From Cenococcum geophilum 1.58 (taxonomy: Eukaryota; Ascomycota; Dothideomycetes; Gloniales; Gloniaceae), in NCBI GenBank assembly GCA_001692895.1, contig KV748183.1:3100001-3164000 (forward strand): a stretch of 64,000 nucleotides of DNA, in the 5' to 3' direction. The notes beneath the pieces are model-generated. The model had not been told where the DNA came from. It was given only the letters and a program-made list of their open reading frames with translations, and ran no database searches. The translations under genes were made by a program, and so were the position numbers. Shown one piece after another: positions 1 through 12,634 of this stretch (the stretch's first letter is position 1; each line of letters opens with the position of its first letter).

Positions 1-234
1 ATACCATTTAGAAGCCCTAAGTCTTAAAAATAATATATAAACTTTTGGTAATAATAACGCGTTATATAAATAAATAAATTAGATATCCGCAATATCCGTT
101 TTGCGGATTTTGCTTACGTTTTTAACAAATCTCGCCAAAGGCTCTTAGACGTGATTTTGCACGAAGGAGACGGCGTAGCTGTTATTCCGACGCTAGCCAA
201 AAAAAATCACGTCTGAGCTCGCTAAGGTAACGTA
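1..234. other. Left-edge AT-rich sequence, unassigned
   Basis: AT-rich sequence with no readable gene. It lies to the left of the clear part of the L1 long terminal repeat. If L1 were simply inserted in Copia A, Copia coding sequence should appear here; I do not find it, so this edge is rearranged or the Copia was already truncated. A small hairpin (atccgc...gcggat) lies near 95-115. Confidence 0.4.
141..217. repeat. Short inverted repeat, MITE-like, 77 bp
   Basis: The left arm at 141-158 (gctcttagacgtgatttt) is the imperfect inverse of 200-217, with about 16 bases paired. The compact arm-loop-arm form resembles a miniature inverted-repeat element lodged in or beside the L1 LTR. No target duplication is convincing, so it may be only a hairpin. 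Confidence 0.3.
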
Positions 235-1595
235 GTGCTTAAGTAGGGGGCTGATGAGTTACTATAAGGGTGACTAATCAGATACACGCGACCGCGCAAT
301 ATACATTCCAACACTGGCAGTTCTTTCTTTATGCGTAGAACAGCCATCCTAAGATATACAACTACGTAACCCTTATACATACACTCTAATATAACCTCTG
401 TCTATACATTCCGACACTAGCAGTTCTTTCTTTATGCTTATGGCGCTATAGGAAGGCAGTAGAAGTCGATCAGCTATAGGTAGGGCAGCAAAGGTAGGTT
501 TGTTTACTGCGGGCAGAGCAGTAAGGTATTAGTATAGCTATAGGTAGAGCAGCAAGTTATTAGTTAGCTGCGGGTAAGGTAGTAAGGGTAGGTCTACTAT
601 AGGCGGAGCAGTAACGGTCGAATGGGGGTTAGCTGCAGGCGGAGCAGCTAGAGGTCTATTTAGGTGGTAGTACGGTACTAGCGGCGGTAGTAGTAGTAGT
701 TAAGCATAGAGCTTGTCTATCAGTCGGTCGGTTAATCGTAGGCGTACAGGCACGATTATTTGGTCGGTAGATCGCAGGCGTATCGGCGCGATTAGTATCG
801 TAATAGCAGGCATAGCGGCGCTATCAGTTTATTGATGGTATATAGCAGTACGGTGCTAGCGTTAGATAGATTGCAGGCGTAACGGCACAATCGTTTAGTC
901 AGTAGAGGATAGGGAGCGCGCTAGCGTTGTAGGCGCGCTATTAGACGTATATTCGACGTGGCAGATCTATAAGGGTCGTGGCAGAGTGTTGAGCTTATAT
1001 AGGGTAACTGTTTTGGCGCGTATAAGGTATTCTAGACGCGTTTACAGTCGTTTTTAACGTGGTTTCTTGATAGGTTTAGTAAAGAAGTCGAGTTTAACGT
1101 TGTGTAAGAGGTAAGGGGTAGTTACGCAAGAAGCTAAGGGGGAGTTAGGGAACGTGTGGTCTTCTTTATGTTTATATAAGGAAGTAAAGGTGGCGAGCTT
1201 ACGGTAAACGTGATGGACGTAGAATTAAGGGTGGGTAAGGCTGTTAATTCCTTAAATATCTTTTATATTCTTTGCTTGTATAAGGAGGAAAGAAAATATC
1301 TAATATTCCTTAGCATAAGGTAGTTCTATAAGTTCGTATAAGGAAGTTACAGAGGCCTTATCTCTTCTGAAAAGACCTTATTAATCTATGGTATAACCTA
1401 TAAGGTTAACCATTGATTAATGTCGGTTTTATAGGGGGGTGACCTATTAAGAGTATACTCTTGTTCTGATGGTGTTGCAAATAGGTTATCGAAAGCAGAG
1501 GATCGTAAGGATCGCAGTGCTTAAGTAGGGGGCTAATAAGTTACCATAAGGGTGACTAATCAGATACACGCGACCGTGTAATATACATTCCAACA
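235..1595. mobile_element. Non-autonomous LTR element L1 (hairpin-array family)
   Basis: Two direct repeats of 79 bp, at 235-313 and 1517-1595, both end in ccaaca and are the parts of the two LTRs that align clearly. The LTRs probably extend further left, and the 3' copy may start near 1440 just after a purine run (ataggggggt). The interior has no retroelement protein. Instead, 440-960 is packed with short hairpins of the same families as in L3 at 43.2-46.2 kb: for example stems AATCGT/ACGATT at 734-757 and ATAGC/GCTAT at 803-824. The leader after the LTR (cactggcagttctttcttta) recurs at 415-434. The element interrupts Copia A; the five bases after it (ataac) fit its target site (atgac in Copia B). 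It is moderately RIP-mutated. Confidence 0.7.
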
Positions 1596-3627
1596 ATAAC
1601 CCTACTAAGTTTAATAGAGTTCGCATCTTTAAGTTAAGAATGGTTAATAAGATTAAGGGTAAAGCTACTAACGCCCTATTTAAGAAATTAAGGCTTATTA
1701 TCTAAGGTTACAACAATAATAGTAAAGAGATAATTTTTATATAATCTCCTATAATTTAACGAGCTAGTTAGCGAGTTATTGTTGCATTAGCTCCCTCCTT
1801 AATAAAGAATAGAATAGCAGTTTATTTATAAAATATTACTTAAGCCTATACCTAATTAGAGACGCACCTTTAGCGCTTAATATTAGCATACCTTCTAGAG
1901 TAAATTCGCCACTAGTATCCTAAAGACACGATTATGGTTATGCTTAAGCCATTATATAGAATCGCAGAGGTAGGAACTTACTAGTAGGCTACCTACAGTA
2001 AGCACTATAAAGAGAAGCTTTTAATAACTACTTCTATATTTAATCCCTACTTTCTTATTATAACCATGGGAACCCTATTTAGAATTGTTGGTATATAAAC
2101 TAATAATATAATTATCTTAGGAGACGACCAATTCTTAGCTCTTAAAGAGGATGAGCTAGTAAAGGTAAATCTTATAGTAAAGCTAAAGGAAAAGCTTAAC
2201 TTAATAACACTATTACTCTTTAATAGATACATCCTTTCCCTAAATAAGGATTCCATTACTTTACGCCAGAAGGGTTAAGGCAAGAAGATTAACGTTATTA
2301 ACGTTAATTCTCTAAAGTAAGGATATATGGAGCAACGTGCTCGCGGAGCTTATATTGCTTTTATCTATTAACCTAAGGCTTTATTTAATCTCTTTATTAC
2401 GGCTTAATACTAGGAACTAATTAAGGATAATATCCTTACCCTAAATAAGCGTCTTTTTTAGTAAATAAACTATCTTAATTGGGGACTACTCTACGTACCT
2501 ATTAATCTTCCTATTGCTAAGCTCTTTATATTTATTAATAGATCGTTTATAAATAATAAAGATTTTAGCTCCTAGTTAGAATATAAGATTATTATTATAA
2601 ATAAATTTACTAGAGAGAATAACTTTATAATCTATAGCAATCTTATCTATTAGAGCTTAACTAAGAGCAAGCGCGTTACCTAAAGTGTTTTGGCGTTAGA
2701 GATATATAGAATAGTTAGCGGAGTTAATATAGCAATTGTAATTAGAACTACCCTAAAGATAATTATAGATTAACTTAAACTTCTTATTATCCCTACAATT
2801 ATATATACTGATTTATTTTCCCTCTATAAGTATTTAGTCAAGCTTAGTACTATAAAGGAGAAGCGCCTTATAATTAATATTATAGCACTTTAGTAATCCT
2901 ACAAGCGTTAAAAACTCTTTAAGATTTAATAGATTAATGGCTAAGATAACCCGGTAGATGTAATAATAAAGGCAAACCTAAATAAGGCACTAGAGACGTT
3001 TGTTAATACAAATACTCTATATATACGAGTTAAAGGTTAGGTTAAAAGGGAGTCCCTAGAAATTTCTTAGTCACGTAAGGTCTTAAGATGTCCAGGAACT
3101 TCAACCGGCGGTCGAAGTTATTTAATTAGTCAGATTCTGCAGACCCTAACTTAAACTAGCCAATTAGGATTTTCTATCCCTGGGATAGAAAATCGCTATT
3201 GGCTTACTTACCGCTAGCGCCTTGGCGGCCCTACTAACAAGATACCTACCTATAACTTATAAGCAAAAAAAAAGCACCACGTGCTAAGAGGCAAATTTTG
3301 GGATAGCGAGACTTATATTGCAATAGCAATAGTAAGTAAGGAGGATTGATTTTTATTCCGCTAGTTAAGCGGTATATATATAGATGGCAACTATAAAAGA
3401 AGAGTTGCTAGTGTTGGGAATAAAGGCAAATAGTTACTATATAAGGCATATTACCGTTATATATGGCAAGTTGCCGTTACGTGCGGCAAGTTGCTATCAC
3501 GTGCCGCCGCGGCACTAGCGTGGTGAGGAACCTTAAGGTCCTTACCCCTTTCTTTAAGAAGAACATAGAACAATCATTATACTATCTACGAACCGTAGCT
3601 ATGTAATATCCCCTTATGTAACCAACA
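1596..3627 (+). mobile_element. Ty1/Copia retrotransposon A, 3' part (RIP-degenerate)
   Basis: The sequence reads as the reverse transcriptase and RNase H part of a fungal Copia polyprotein with many in-frame TAA/TAG codons, followed by a 3' untranslated part and a 3' LTR. It aligns along its whole length with 19201-21196 of Copia B. Nearly all differences are C/T or G/A, with copy A the more mutated, which is the RIP pattern. The upstream gag and integrase parts are absent because L1 interrupts the element and the rest lies outside the window or is lost. It is inserted in Gypsy II; ccact after 3627 is the likely target duplication. Dead. Confidence 0.9.
3412..3627 (+). repeat. 3' LTR of Copia A (216 bp)
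   Basis: Begins tgttggg and ends ccaaca, and aligns with the 204 bp LTRs of Copia B. A purine-rich stretch (ctataaaagaagag) lies just upstream and is the likely polypurine tract. Confidence 0.9.
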
Positions 3628-4260
3628 CCACTTATTATTATGTCGTTGCCTATACCACTTTTAGTATAGCTATTAAAGTATATACGGTTTATCTATAAGG
3701 AAGTATCTTCTTATTACTATATTATAATAGCCTTTTATATATTATTCTTTAAACCTAATAAAAATCCCTAGATCCTCTTCTTATTCTAGTTTAATAAGCC
3801 ATTTAGCTTTTAGTATACCTATCTTAGGTTTATTAGTAATTCTTTATATAGGTACTCTATCCCTTATACGTCCTAACGTGCTAGATCTCTTATCTAATTT
3901 CTATTCTTATTATAAGGTAATTCTTACTCTAAATTCCTCCATAGTTTCTTTTTTTTTGCGTCTTATAAGTAAATCCTTAAAGTCTTCTTACTTCTTAATC
4001 TTGGTATTAAACTCTTAATCTTTAGTCTAAACATTTTATTTAACTAATAAGTCCTTTAGGTCTATATATCTGTCTCCCAATCTAACTACTGTTTATATTG
4101 TAGATTCTCTAATTTATAGTAAAGCTACTTACTTCTTACTTATAGGTGTCCTTATTCGTACTCTAAACTTTTAACCCCTTAGATTCTTTAACCCTAAGCT
4201 TACCTCTTTCTTAAGCTACGCTCTAGCCTTAGTTTAACTAAGCTTTACTAGTGTTCTTAT
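3628..4260 (-). mobile_element. Gypsy II, third segment (coding-region remnant)
   Basis: The complement matches the gag-to-protease interval of Gypsy III (around 29975-30610) and of Gypsy I (around 6540-7170). It is the continuation of the minus-strand Gypsy II, cut off from 22697-24846 by the insertion of Gypsy I. The five bases cttat at 4256-4260 are repeated at 22697-22701 as the target duplication. It is fully RIP-degenerate. Confidence 0.85.
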
Positions 4261-4680
4261 TATTACAGACGCTTTAAGTACGATGTTATAACTACTTAAG
4301 GAGGAGTTAAAAGAAGCTAGTTAGTTAATATAAGCACGGTCTAGGATGGAACCCGTAGAACTACGTGACGAGGAATAGTAAGCAGAATTACGTGATATAA
4401 TCTATATAATTTGGGTAATCTATAAGATCTACAATGGAGCGAATAGAGTAGATAAAGTAGATAGAGTAACGACTTTTTTAGAAGTACGGTTGTGTATTTA
4501 AGGACCTTTAGTCCCTACCTAGATAGTTTCTTCCTTATAGTAATTCTTAGAATATAATTAGAGTTAATCTATTAGGCAACTACTCTACTAGTTATTATTA
4601 CGTTATTAACTTCTAGTAATACCTATATACCTAGCCTATTAATAAGTCCACCGTAGTTCTTACTACAAGGCTCCGTTATA
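4261..4680 (+). repeat. 5' LTR of Gypsy I (420 bp)
   Basis: Starts tattacagacgc (TG lost to RIP) and ends ctccgttata. It is the same length as the 3' copy. Its centre (around 4390-4490) differs from that of the Gypsy III LTR while both flanks match, so there are two LTR subfamilies. Confidence 0.9.
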
Positions 4681-7540
4681 TAATTACTACCACAGTTATA
4701 GTTTTAAGAAGTTAAATAATATACTACTAAAAGCAGCCACTATAATACTGTTAACGGCAGCAACTATATTAAGGTTAAGTGGAGATATAAGTATATAAGA
4801 TACTAACTTATAACTAGTTATAGTTGGGCAGCTATAGGAAATTATTAATAGGTTAAATAAGAATAACTAAATACTTAAAGAAAGACTTAATGGGATCGGA
4901 GTAGTAAAGGTTAATTTACCTTTAATTAAATAATTCTTAGGGGAGAGATTAAAGCTTAAAGGATTCCTAATGTAAATACATTTTAAAGTTATGTAAGAAG
5001 GGGCTAAGTTAGCTATAATAATGGATTAAATAGCCTATATAGGACTATTCTTATTAGGACGGGCACTTAAATGGTTTAAACCCTACTTAACGGAAATATA
5101 GACTAACGGAATAACTACTACTAATTAAGAGGTACGATTTATGTTTTTTTTAGCTAGGTAGGATTTATAGAACGATTAATATAGATATTTAGGGACCCGG
5201 AAGTAATAGTTATAGTAAAAAAAAAGCTTTAGGACCTAATGCAGCGAACTTTAGTAATTAAGTATATAATATAGTTTTAAATACTTACTATATAGGTTAA
5301 ATAGAATAATAAGGCACTTATGGTATAGTATAAATAGGGACTTAAGGCTAAAGTCTAGGATATAATTATTCTAATAGAAGATATGGACACCCTAAGGGAA
5401 TTAATAGATTAAGCGATTAAGATTAATAATAGGATCTTCTAAAGGGAATAGGCTAAAAGAGGCTAGAATAGAGTTCTATAGTTATATAAGACGTAAAGTA
5501 TATAATAACTAAAGCTAAGTTAAAAACTATAGTATAGCGTAGAGCTAATAAACCTAAGTAGTACTAAAGAAACCTATAAAAGATAGAGTAAGAAACTATA
5601 GAAACCTAGAGGTTAAGGATTAAGTAATTATAAAACTAAGGAGTATAGGCTAAACTAAGGATTTTAATAGTAGAAGATGTTTAAACGGACTCTATAATAA
5701 AAGTAATAGTTTAAAAATAGAGCTTATATAAATTGCGGAAAATAGGGTTATTTTGCTAAAGACTATAAAAGTGGTTAGAGTTATTATATAGTAAAGGGAA
5801 CTAGACTAGTAGTATATAACACATATATATAAAGGGATAATAGTATACTATAAGGAATAAAAGAATATTTAATTAGAAGTTTTGCGTTTTATTATAATAA
5901 CGTATACTAAATTTATAAAGACGCTAAGTATAGTACAAGCTATTAGCTATAAAAGCTAGAGTTAAGAGAACTTAAAGGAACTAAAGAGTTAAATAAAGAA
6001 TAGGATCGACTCTATAAGCTAGATTAAGATATTACAGCAATATATAGATAATAATTAGCAACAATAATAATAGAGTTAAAGTACTTATTAATTAATAGCG
6101 ATAAGGATAATAAAGAAACTAACTAGGGGTATCTAAACCTTAATAACGTAATAAAAGTAAAGACTAAGACCGCTATAGAGCAAGGATTAGTAATAGGTAT
6201 TATAATACCGTTAAATACAGTATCTATTACTTTATAAGATAGAAGGAGTAATATCTAGAGATAATTAAGCAAGCAGATAACTGCTAGTGCTAGCTTACTA
6301 CTTAATAAAGGTAAAAGGCTAAAGGCTTAAGATTCTTAAGACGAGATAAGAGATAACTAAGATTCTTAAGATAAGATAAGGTATACTTAAGGACCTATAA
6401 TAGACGCAAACCGATGGAGTAGGGTAGTAGCTTAGTTTAAAAATATATAAATAAGCTTGGGATAAGTGTTCCTAACAGTATAAGATTCTTAAGATAAGAT
6501 AAGTAAGATTTAAGACTCTTAAGACGAGATAAGAACACTAGTAAAGCCTAGTTAGACTAAGGCTAGAGCTAAGCTTAAGTTAAAAGTAAGCTTAGGATTA
6601 AAGAATCTAAGGGATTAAGAATTTGGAGTGTAAATTAGGACACCTATAAGTAAGAAGTAAGGAGCTTCTTTATAGATTAGAGAATCTATAATATAAATAG
6701 CAGTTAGATTAGAAGACAAATATATAAACTTAAAAGACTTACTAGTAGAATAAGATGTTTAGACTAAAGATCGAAAAGTTAATACAGTAATTAAGAAGTA
6801 AGAGAACTTTAAGGATTTAGTTACAAGACGCAAACTATAGGAAACTATAAAAGAATTTAGAGCAAGAATTATCGCATAGTAAGAAAAGAAACTAGATATA
6901 AGATTTAGTATATTAGGACATATAAAGGATAGAGTACTAGTATAAAGAATTACTAATAGGCTAAGAATAGGTATATTAAGAGCTAAGTAGCTTACTAAAC
7001 TAGAAAACAAAGAGGATTTAGGGATTCTTATTAGGTTCGAAGAATAATATATAAAAGGCTATTATAATATAGTAATAAGAAGATACTTCCTTATAGATAG
7101 ACCGTATATACTCTAACAGCTATACTAAAAGTGGTATAGGCAACGACACAATAATAAGTAGGAAGATTTCTATATATAGTTAGACGAAAAAGTTATCTAA
7201 AACCACCTAATTATGGAAAAAGTAATAAATTATATTAAGGGAGCCTTAATTATAATATTAAAGGATCTAAAGGAATAATTAGAGGACTAGAGAAGTAAGA
7301 AACGCGTCTTAGTACCTGTAAATAAAGTTATAATATTTAGATTAGTATAATAGAGGTCTAAACCTAAAGATAAAGATAAGCTAAGAGTTAACCTAAAGCA
7401 CCTAGTATATTATATACTATTATAGATTACATATATAGATAATATGTGCGAGATATATAAGAATCTAAAGGAAAAGAATTGAAAATACCCTATAAGGATA
7501 TACTGGATAATAGATAAATAATAGTATAGGAATGCTAAGT
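4681..7540 (+). pseudogene. Gypsy I gag region, RIP-degenerate
   Basis: Read in frame through the stops, 4840-5460 resembles a Retrotrans_gag capsid domain (for example the block ending LGRALKWFKPYLTEI). A nucleocapsid knuckle of the CCHC type follows at 5722-5766, its first cysteine codon changed to TAT. The distal part (5880-7540) holds repeated short motifs such as gattcttaagacgagataag and no domain I can name. Homologous sequence lies in reverse at 22697-24549 and 3628-4260 (Gypsy II) and at about 29590-32468 (Gypsy III). It cannot make protein. Confidence 0.8.
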
Positions 7541-8236
7541 ATATATACAGCTAGGCCCACGAAGCCCTACTACACGCGTCCACGTCGCCGCGGGTGGAAA
7601 CATCATCTGGAATCCTATTCCTCTTGATGGCCAAGTGCAGAGGCGATGGTAGAGAGCCGTCGCAGCGCGTGTAGCGCTGTCGTTCGACTCTGTGGTGACG
7701 AGCTCGCGACGCGTGCAAAGCATCGCCCTCAACAACACCAGGAGCCTCACTGCCTCCGCTTGGAGCTCTTGTTCTACCATCCAGGGAGGCCTATCAAGGG
7801 AAACTGGGATACGAAAACCGCCCGATATACAACTACCTGGCTCGCAGCCAGGCCCGAAACTGGCCTTATCCAGCCAGTCGACGTGGACGCGTCCTAGGCG
7901 TATAACAGGACACCCTTGGGCTTGCACTAGCTCTGAGATCGCGAAATACTTCGTACGAAACTTGTTAAGGCCCCAAGGCCACTGCGAAGAACTTATTAAG
8001 GCCCTGCCTAGAGAACTCGTTAAGGCCCCTCTATAAGGGCCCATCTGGTATTCGGTACAATCAGGTGACTCAGAAGAGGGTCTTAATAGGCGTGGTGCGC
8101 GCGACCTAGGGGACGGCGACGCGACGGCGCTGCGACAGCAACGCGACGGCGACCAGACGGCCCAACGAGGTGGAAACACGGGCAAAGGTCTAGGCAGGGA
8201 AATACAGGCCAGCTTCGACGGCCCCATAGCGTTCAA
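7535..8236 (-). other. 233-codon open frame in the GC-rich part, doubtful
   Basis: The GC-rich 5' part of the insertion keeps a 233-codon frame open on the minus strand, plus shorter plus-strand frames. The minus-strand frame has its ATG at 8234-8236 but runs over the target duplication into Gypsy I, so it cannot be an original gene. The composition (arginine, serine and proline rich) is what random GC-rich DNA gives. I recognise no domain. Confidence 0.15.
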
Positions 8237-9936
8237 CTCACAGTCGACTTATAGGCGACTCACAGGAGGGTCTTAATAGGCGTAGTGCACGCAACCCGAT
8301 GCATACATATAGGGGAGGCTATAAGGGAAACATAGGCCAGTCGGATAAGGACTTAACAGTTAAAGATATAGGCCAGCTTATAAAAGGGGGGGATATAAGC
8401 TTAGTTAGTAGGAGAGGGGAGAGCAGGTTGTCTGGTGTGGGACCTAGTATCTCTATAGCCCCTCTCCTATAAGACACGGTTAGCTTATTATAGGGAGACC
8501 CTTATAAGCAACGTAAAACGGAAGCTGGTAGTATATAGGGTGTTACGCCCCTATATTACTACTAGCCTCCTATAGGGCGTAGTACGTAGTAGCTACTGCT
8601 AGCTTTAGGGACCTTACCCCTTAGCTAGGCTCTAACCCCTAGTGTACCTAGTATATAGATAGGATTATATCCTAGCCGGAGAAGACTACTACGTGGCTTA
8701 AGAGAACGGATGCGCGTATTAGTATATTAACAGACGAAACCGTTCGCCTCTAGGGCAGCTCGCTAGTAAGATATGCTTAAGGAGTAAATAGGAGTTACTT
8801 AGGTAGGGGAGGCTTTTTAGTCTAGGCCTTAACTATAAAAGGTACCTAAGGCTTCTATATTGCAGGATACAGCTATAACGCCCTTATAGGATTACGCCAG
8901 TAGGCACGTAAGAAGGGAGTTGCGACCCCTAGAAATGGCAGCTTATGCCTATACCGGCGAAAATAATAAAGAAAGGCGTAAAACCAGAGGCTATAGAAGG
9001 CTCCTAAGCCGTGTAAAAGCGTATTAACTTTAGGAGGAGACTCTTATATAGACCGCTAGGGGGCGGTCTAGTACTTGGGCTAATCCCATTATAAGATACC
9101 CAAAAGAATGGTGAAATTCCCCGTTAATTGGTGGTGGCAGCTAACTGCTTGTGGAAAGCCCTAGGCCCTTAGGCTTAGTAAGGGAAAGCTATTTAAAAAC
9201 TAAGGTAAAGGCCTGGATAAGCAGGTATATTAAACTCTACTATATAACTATCTACTTAGGTAAGATAAACCTAAGCTATAGTATAGTTAACGCTATGGGG
9301 GGTAAATACCTAAGGGCTCCGAGAAGGCCTAATAAAGGCAGAAAATATAATAGCAACACTCTTAAGAATAGGAATAATAGGACTAAAANANTGGCTTTAC
9401 TNGGTGGGTNTNNTAGTAGGTAGCCTAAGATGNNAATNTNGCTNGCTAAGANAGACACNAAAACACGTAATACTGCTATGCCCCCTACGCACCAATTAAG
9501 AAATAATNCTCTTAGNAGCTNGCATAGAGAACTATAATANACTNCTCTTAATATAAAAAGGCCTTAAGGCGGTTACCCAGTGGCTTATTAGTTAAAATGT
9601 GCTAAATTAGTTCCGGGTTATAAGGGAAATGGTAATAAAAGGTAAGGGGGTAAGTAGTAGGTGCCCCCTAGTAACTCTACAGTAGTAGAGTAATAGTTTA
9701 TAATACTAGCGCGTCCATAGGCTTGTTACGGCAGCAGTGGTTCCTAAAGAGGTTAAATAGTAAGGTAGTANAGCACTATAGGCGACTTGTAGGCGCTAAG
9801 TAGGCGAGTCCTAAAAGGCGGGGAGATGGATTACGGGGNTTTCTCATTTTTCTTAAATAGAGTTTTCTCCCTATATGTAAATAAGGAGTAGTCTGTGTAG
9901 GCCTAATAGGGATCTAAATCGGACGTTAAGCAATAA

Positions 9937-9960
<24 letters not shown>
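7555..9960 (+). mobile_element. Unclassified insertion, 14 bp target repeat, ATT-repeat tail
   Basis: The 14 bases atatatacagctag occur at 7541-7554 and again at 9961-9974, and the sister element Gypsy III has a single homologous site near 29586-29605. The right end is a run of ATT trinucleotides (about 9932-9960). A long target duplication plus a simple-repeat tail is typical of target-primed (non-LTR) retrotransposition, as in fungal Tad/MGR-type LINEs. However, I cannot find a reverse transcriptase, so it may be a 5'-truncated or non-autonomous element. The first 700 bp are GC-rich and not visibly RIP-mutated; the rest is AT-rich. A segment (gagggtcttaataggcgt) occurs at about 8075 and again at about 8263. 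A stem gaccgc/gcggtc lies near 9050. Ambiguous bases cluster at 9390-9540. Confidence 0.6.
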
Positions 9961-9967
<7 letters not shown>

Positions 9968-9974
9968 CAGCTAG

Positions 9975-12634
9975 CATCCAGTAGAAGTCTAAGAGGAAGA
10001 AAGTTTAATATTTTAACTAGGAAGATTCCTTACGGAAGAATGCTTAGATAGACGATAATAATAGAAATATCTAGAGAATACCTATCTATAGTATATTAAA
10101 GATAAAAAGCAAACTAGATATTGGCTAAAGAGCGAGCCAAGTATAATAGGATTAAGTGGCTAATAATTAGGAAAAGTAGAGGCCTATAGGACCAGAGGGA
10201 GCCAGTAGTAGAGCCTTAGACCCTTAAAGGAATTTAAGGATAACACCTAAATTTAAAGGTTAAATAGTAAGATTAGCAGTTTAAAGTATTAGTAGATAGT
10301 AGAGTAATAAGGAACTATATCTTACTAGTAGCAGTTAAAAAAATAGGGCTATCATATAGGTAAGAGCATCCTTATCTATTAGTAACAATTTTAGGAGATC
10401 TAATAGCCTATAGAGGAGGCATTATTAACCTTAAAATAGGACCAGTTTAGTTAACCATTAAAGGGAAATAAGTTAAGATATCTTTTAATATATTACTATT
10501 AGGGAATAATAAGGCAGTATTGGGAATACCTTAGTTATAGGAATATAATCTAAAGATTAATTAGGTTATAGGTTAGATTAATATTAGAGATATATAATAA
10601 TATAAGATGCGATAATAAACTAAGTTAGTATAATACTAAGTTAGAGCGATATATAAGGAGACTAATTAAGGATTAAGTTATATACTAAAAAGATACCATA
10701 AGTATAGTAAGAAGCTATAGTTACTAGAAAAAGCTGTTAGAATATATAGCATAGGACTCTAAGATAGAGCTAAAACTAGGAATAAGTTTAAGGTTCTACC
10801 TAACTTATAAGTTAACAGAAAAAGAGTTATAGGCACTTAAGGAGTTTATCTAGGAAATTTTTTAAAAGGGATATATTAGATCATTATAGTTATTAGCGGG
10901 ATATCTAGTACTATTTATACTAAAGAAGAATAGAAAACTTAGACTATATATTAACTATAGATAGTTAAACAGCATTACTAGGAAGGATAGGTATCCTTTA
11001 CCCTTAATTAGCAAAATTTAAGATAGGATCGGTAATATACAAATCTTTATAAAGATAGATTTAAGATAGGCGTACTATTAAATTAGGATTAAGGAAGGCG
11101 ACAAATAAAAGGCAGCTTTTAGGTTAAAGGAAGGACTATATAAACTACTAGTTATACAATTCGGGCTTATAAACGCACTAGTAACATTTTAGAAGCGTAT
11201 TAATAATATATTAAAAGAATACTTAGATGAATTTATTATAGTATATTTTAATAATAATATTATCTACTTAATAAGTAAGGAAGAATATAGAGAACATATT
11301 AAATGGGTCTTAAAGAGACTATAGGAAAAATAGATGCTAATAGCAATTAAGAAATATAAATTCTTTACTAGGAAGACAGATTTTATTAGATTTATTATTA
11401 AACTAGACTAACTTAGTATAGATCTAAAGAAGATTAAGGCTATAGTAAATTAGTAAGAACTAGAAAATATAATATAGTTAAGGTTATTTCTAGGGTTCTG
11501 CAACTACTGTAGAAGGTTTATAGCTTAATAGTTAAAGAATATTAAGCCACTTATAAGATTAATAAAGAAGGAAGAACTATAGGTATAGGGAGAGGAACAA
11601 AAGGAACTATTTAAAAAAGTTAAATAGTTGTTTACCTAGGAGCCAGTTCTTAAAAATTATTAACTATAGTTAGAGATAGTAGTTAAAACAGATGCATTAG
11701 ACTATATACTAGGAGCATACTTTCTATAAAAATATTAAGATAAATAGCACCTAGTAGTATACTATAGTTAAAAGATAACGCTACCGGAATTAAACTATAA
11801 TATCTATAATAAAGAATTGTTAGGTATAGTTATAGTACTAAGGGAATAGAAATTATTCTTATAAGGTATAGAAAAACTATTTATAGTTAAAATAGATTAT
11901 AAGAACCTAATGGGGTTCCTAATAATAAAAGAACTTAATTATAAATAGGTTAGATAGGCGGAGATACTTATAGAATACTATTTTAAGATTTAGTATACTA
12001 AGGGTATAGAAAATGCACAAGCAGACGCTTTAAGCAGAAAGACTAAATTATAAAATAATAAAAAGCTATTAGGGGCTTTATTGCGAAAAGATATAAATAG
12101 ATTAATTAAATATAATTATCTAAAGATTATAGCAATATAAGAAGAACAGATCTATAAATTACTAGAAAGTAATTAGATATAAAAGATCCTAAAAGTATAA
12201 ATAGAGGATCTAGACTTAGAGCAGTACGAAAATTAAAAAGCAATATACGTACTAAGATCTATCGCAAAGGAGTTTATTAAATTGTTTTATAAAGGACTAA
12301 CTTAAGGACACAACGGAGCTATAGGCTTAGTGTTAAGACTTTAAAAGAAGTATATTATTAATAGAATTTAAAAACTAGCTAAGTAAGTTATAAAAGAATA
12401 TCTAAATTACTAAAGGAATAAACTAACGAGGTATAAGCTATATAGAAAGCTACAACCTATTAAAATACCAGAGAGACTATAGGAGGTTATATTATAGGAC
12501 TTTATTATTAAGTTACTAAAGTTAAGAAACCCTATTATTAGATAAGATTATAATATAATCTTAGTAATAATAGATAAGCTTATAAAGTAGGGATACTTTA
12601 TAGTATATACAAAAGAAATATTAGTAAAAGATAT
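9975..12634 (+). pseudogene. Gypsy I pol: protease, RT, RNase H, start of integrase
   Basis: Reading through stops, an aspartic protease motif (VLVDS then RNYI) starts at about 10286. Reverse transcriptase runs over about 10960-11480, with the catalytic YxDD at 11241-11261 changed to a YFNN-like reading, the result expected when RIP turns GAT into AAT. RNase H (DALDYILGAY onward) lies at about 11690-12030 and the integrase zinc-binding and core regions begin at about 12280. The frame is broken at 12634 by L2 and resumes at 14661. Non-functional. Confidence 0.85.

Noticed and set aside
8300..9850. LINE reverse transcriptase or rRNA fragment in the 7555-9960 insertion
   Set aside because: Reading in all frames I could not find RT motifs, and no stretch matched conserved rRNA segments that I know.
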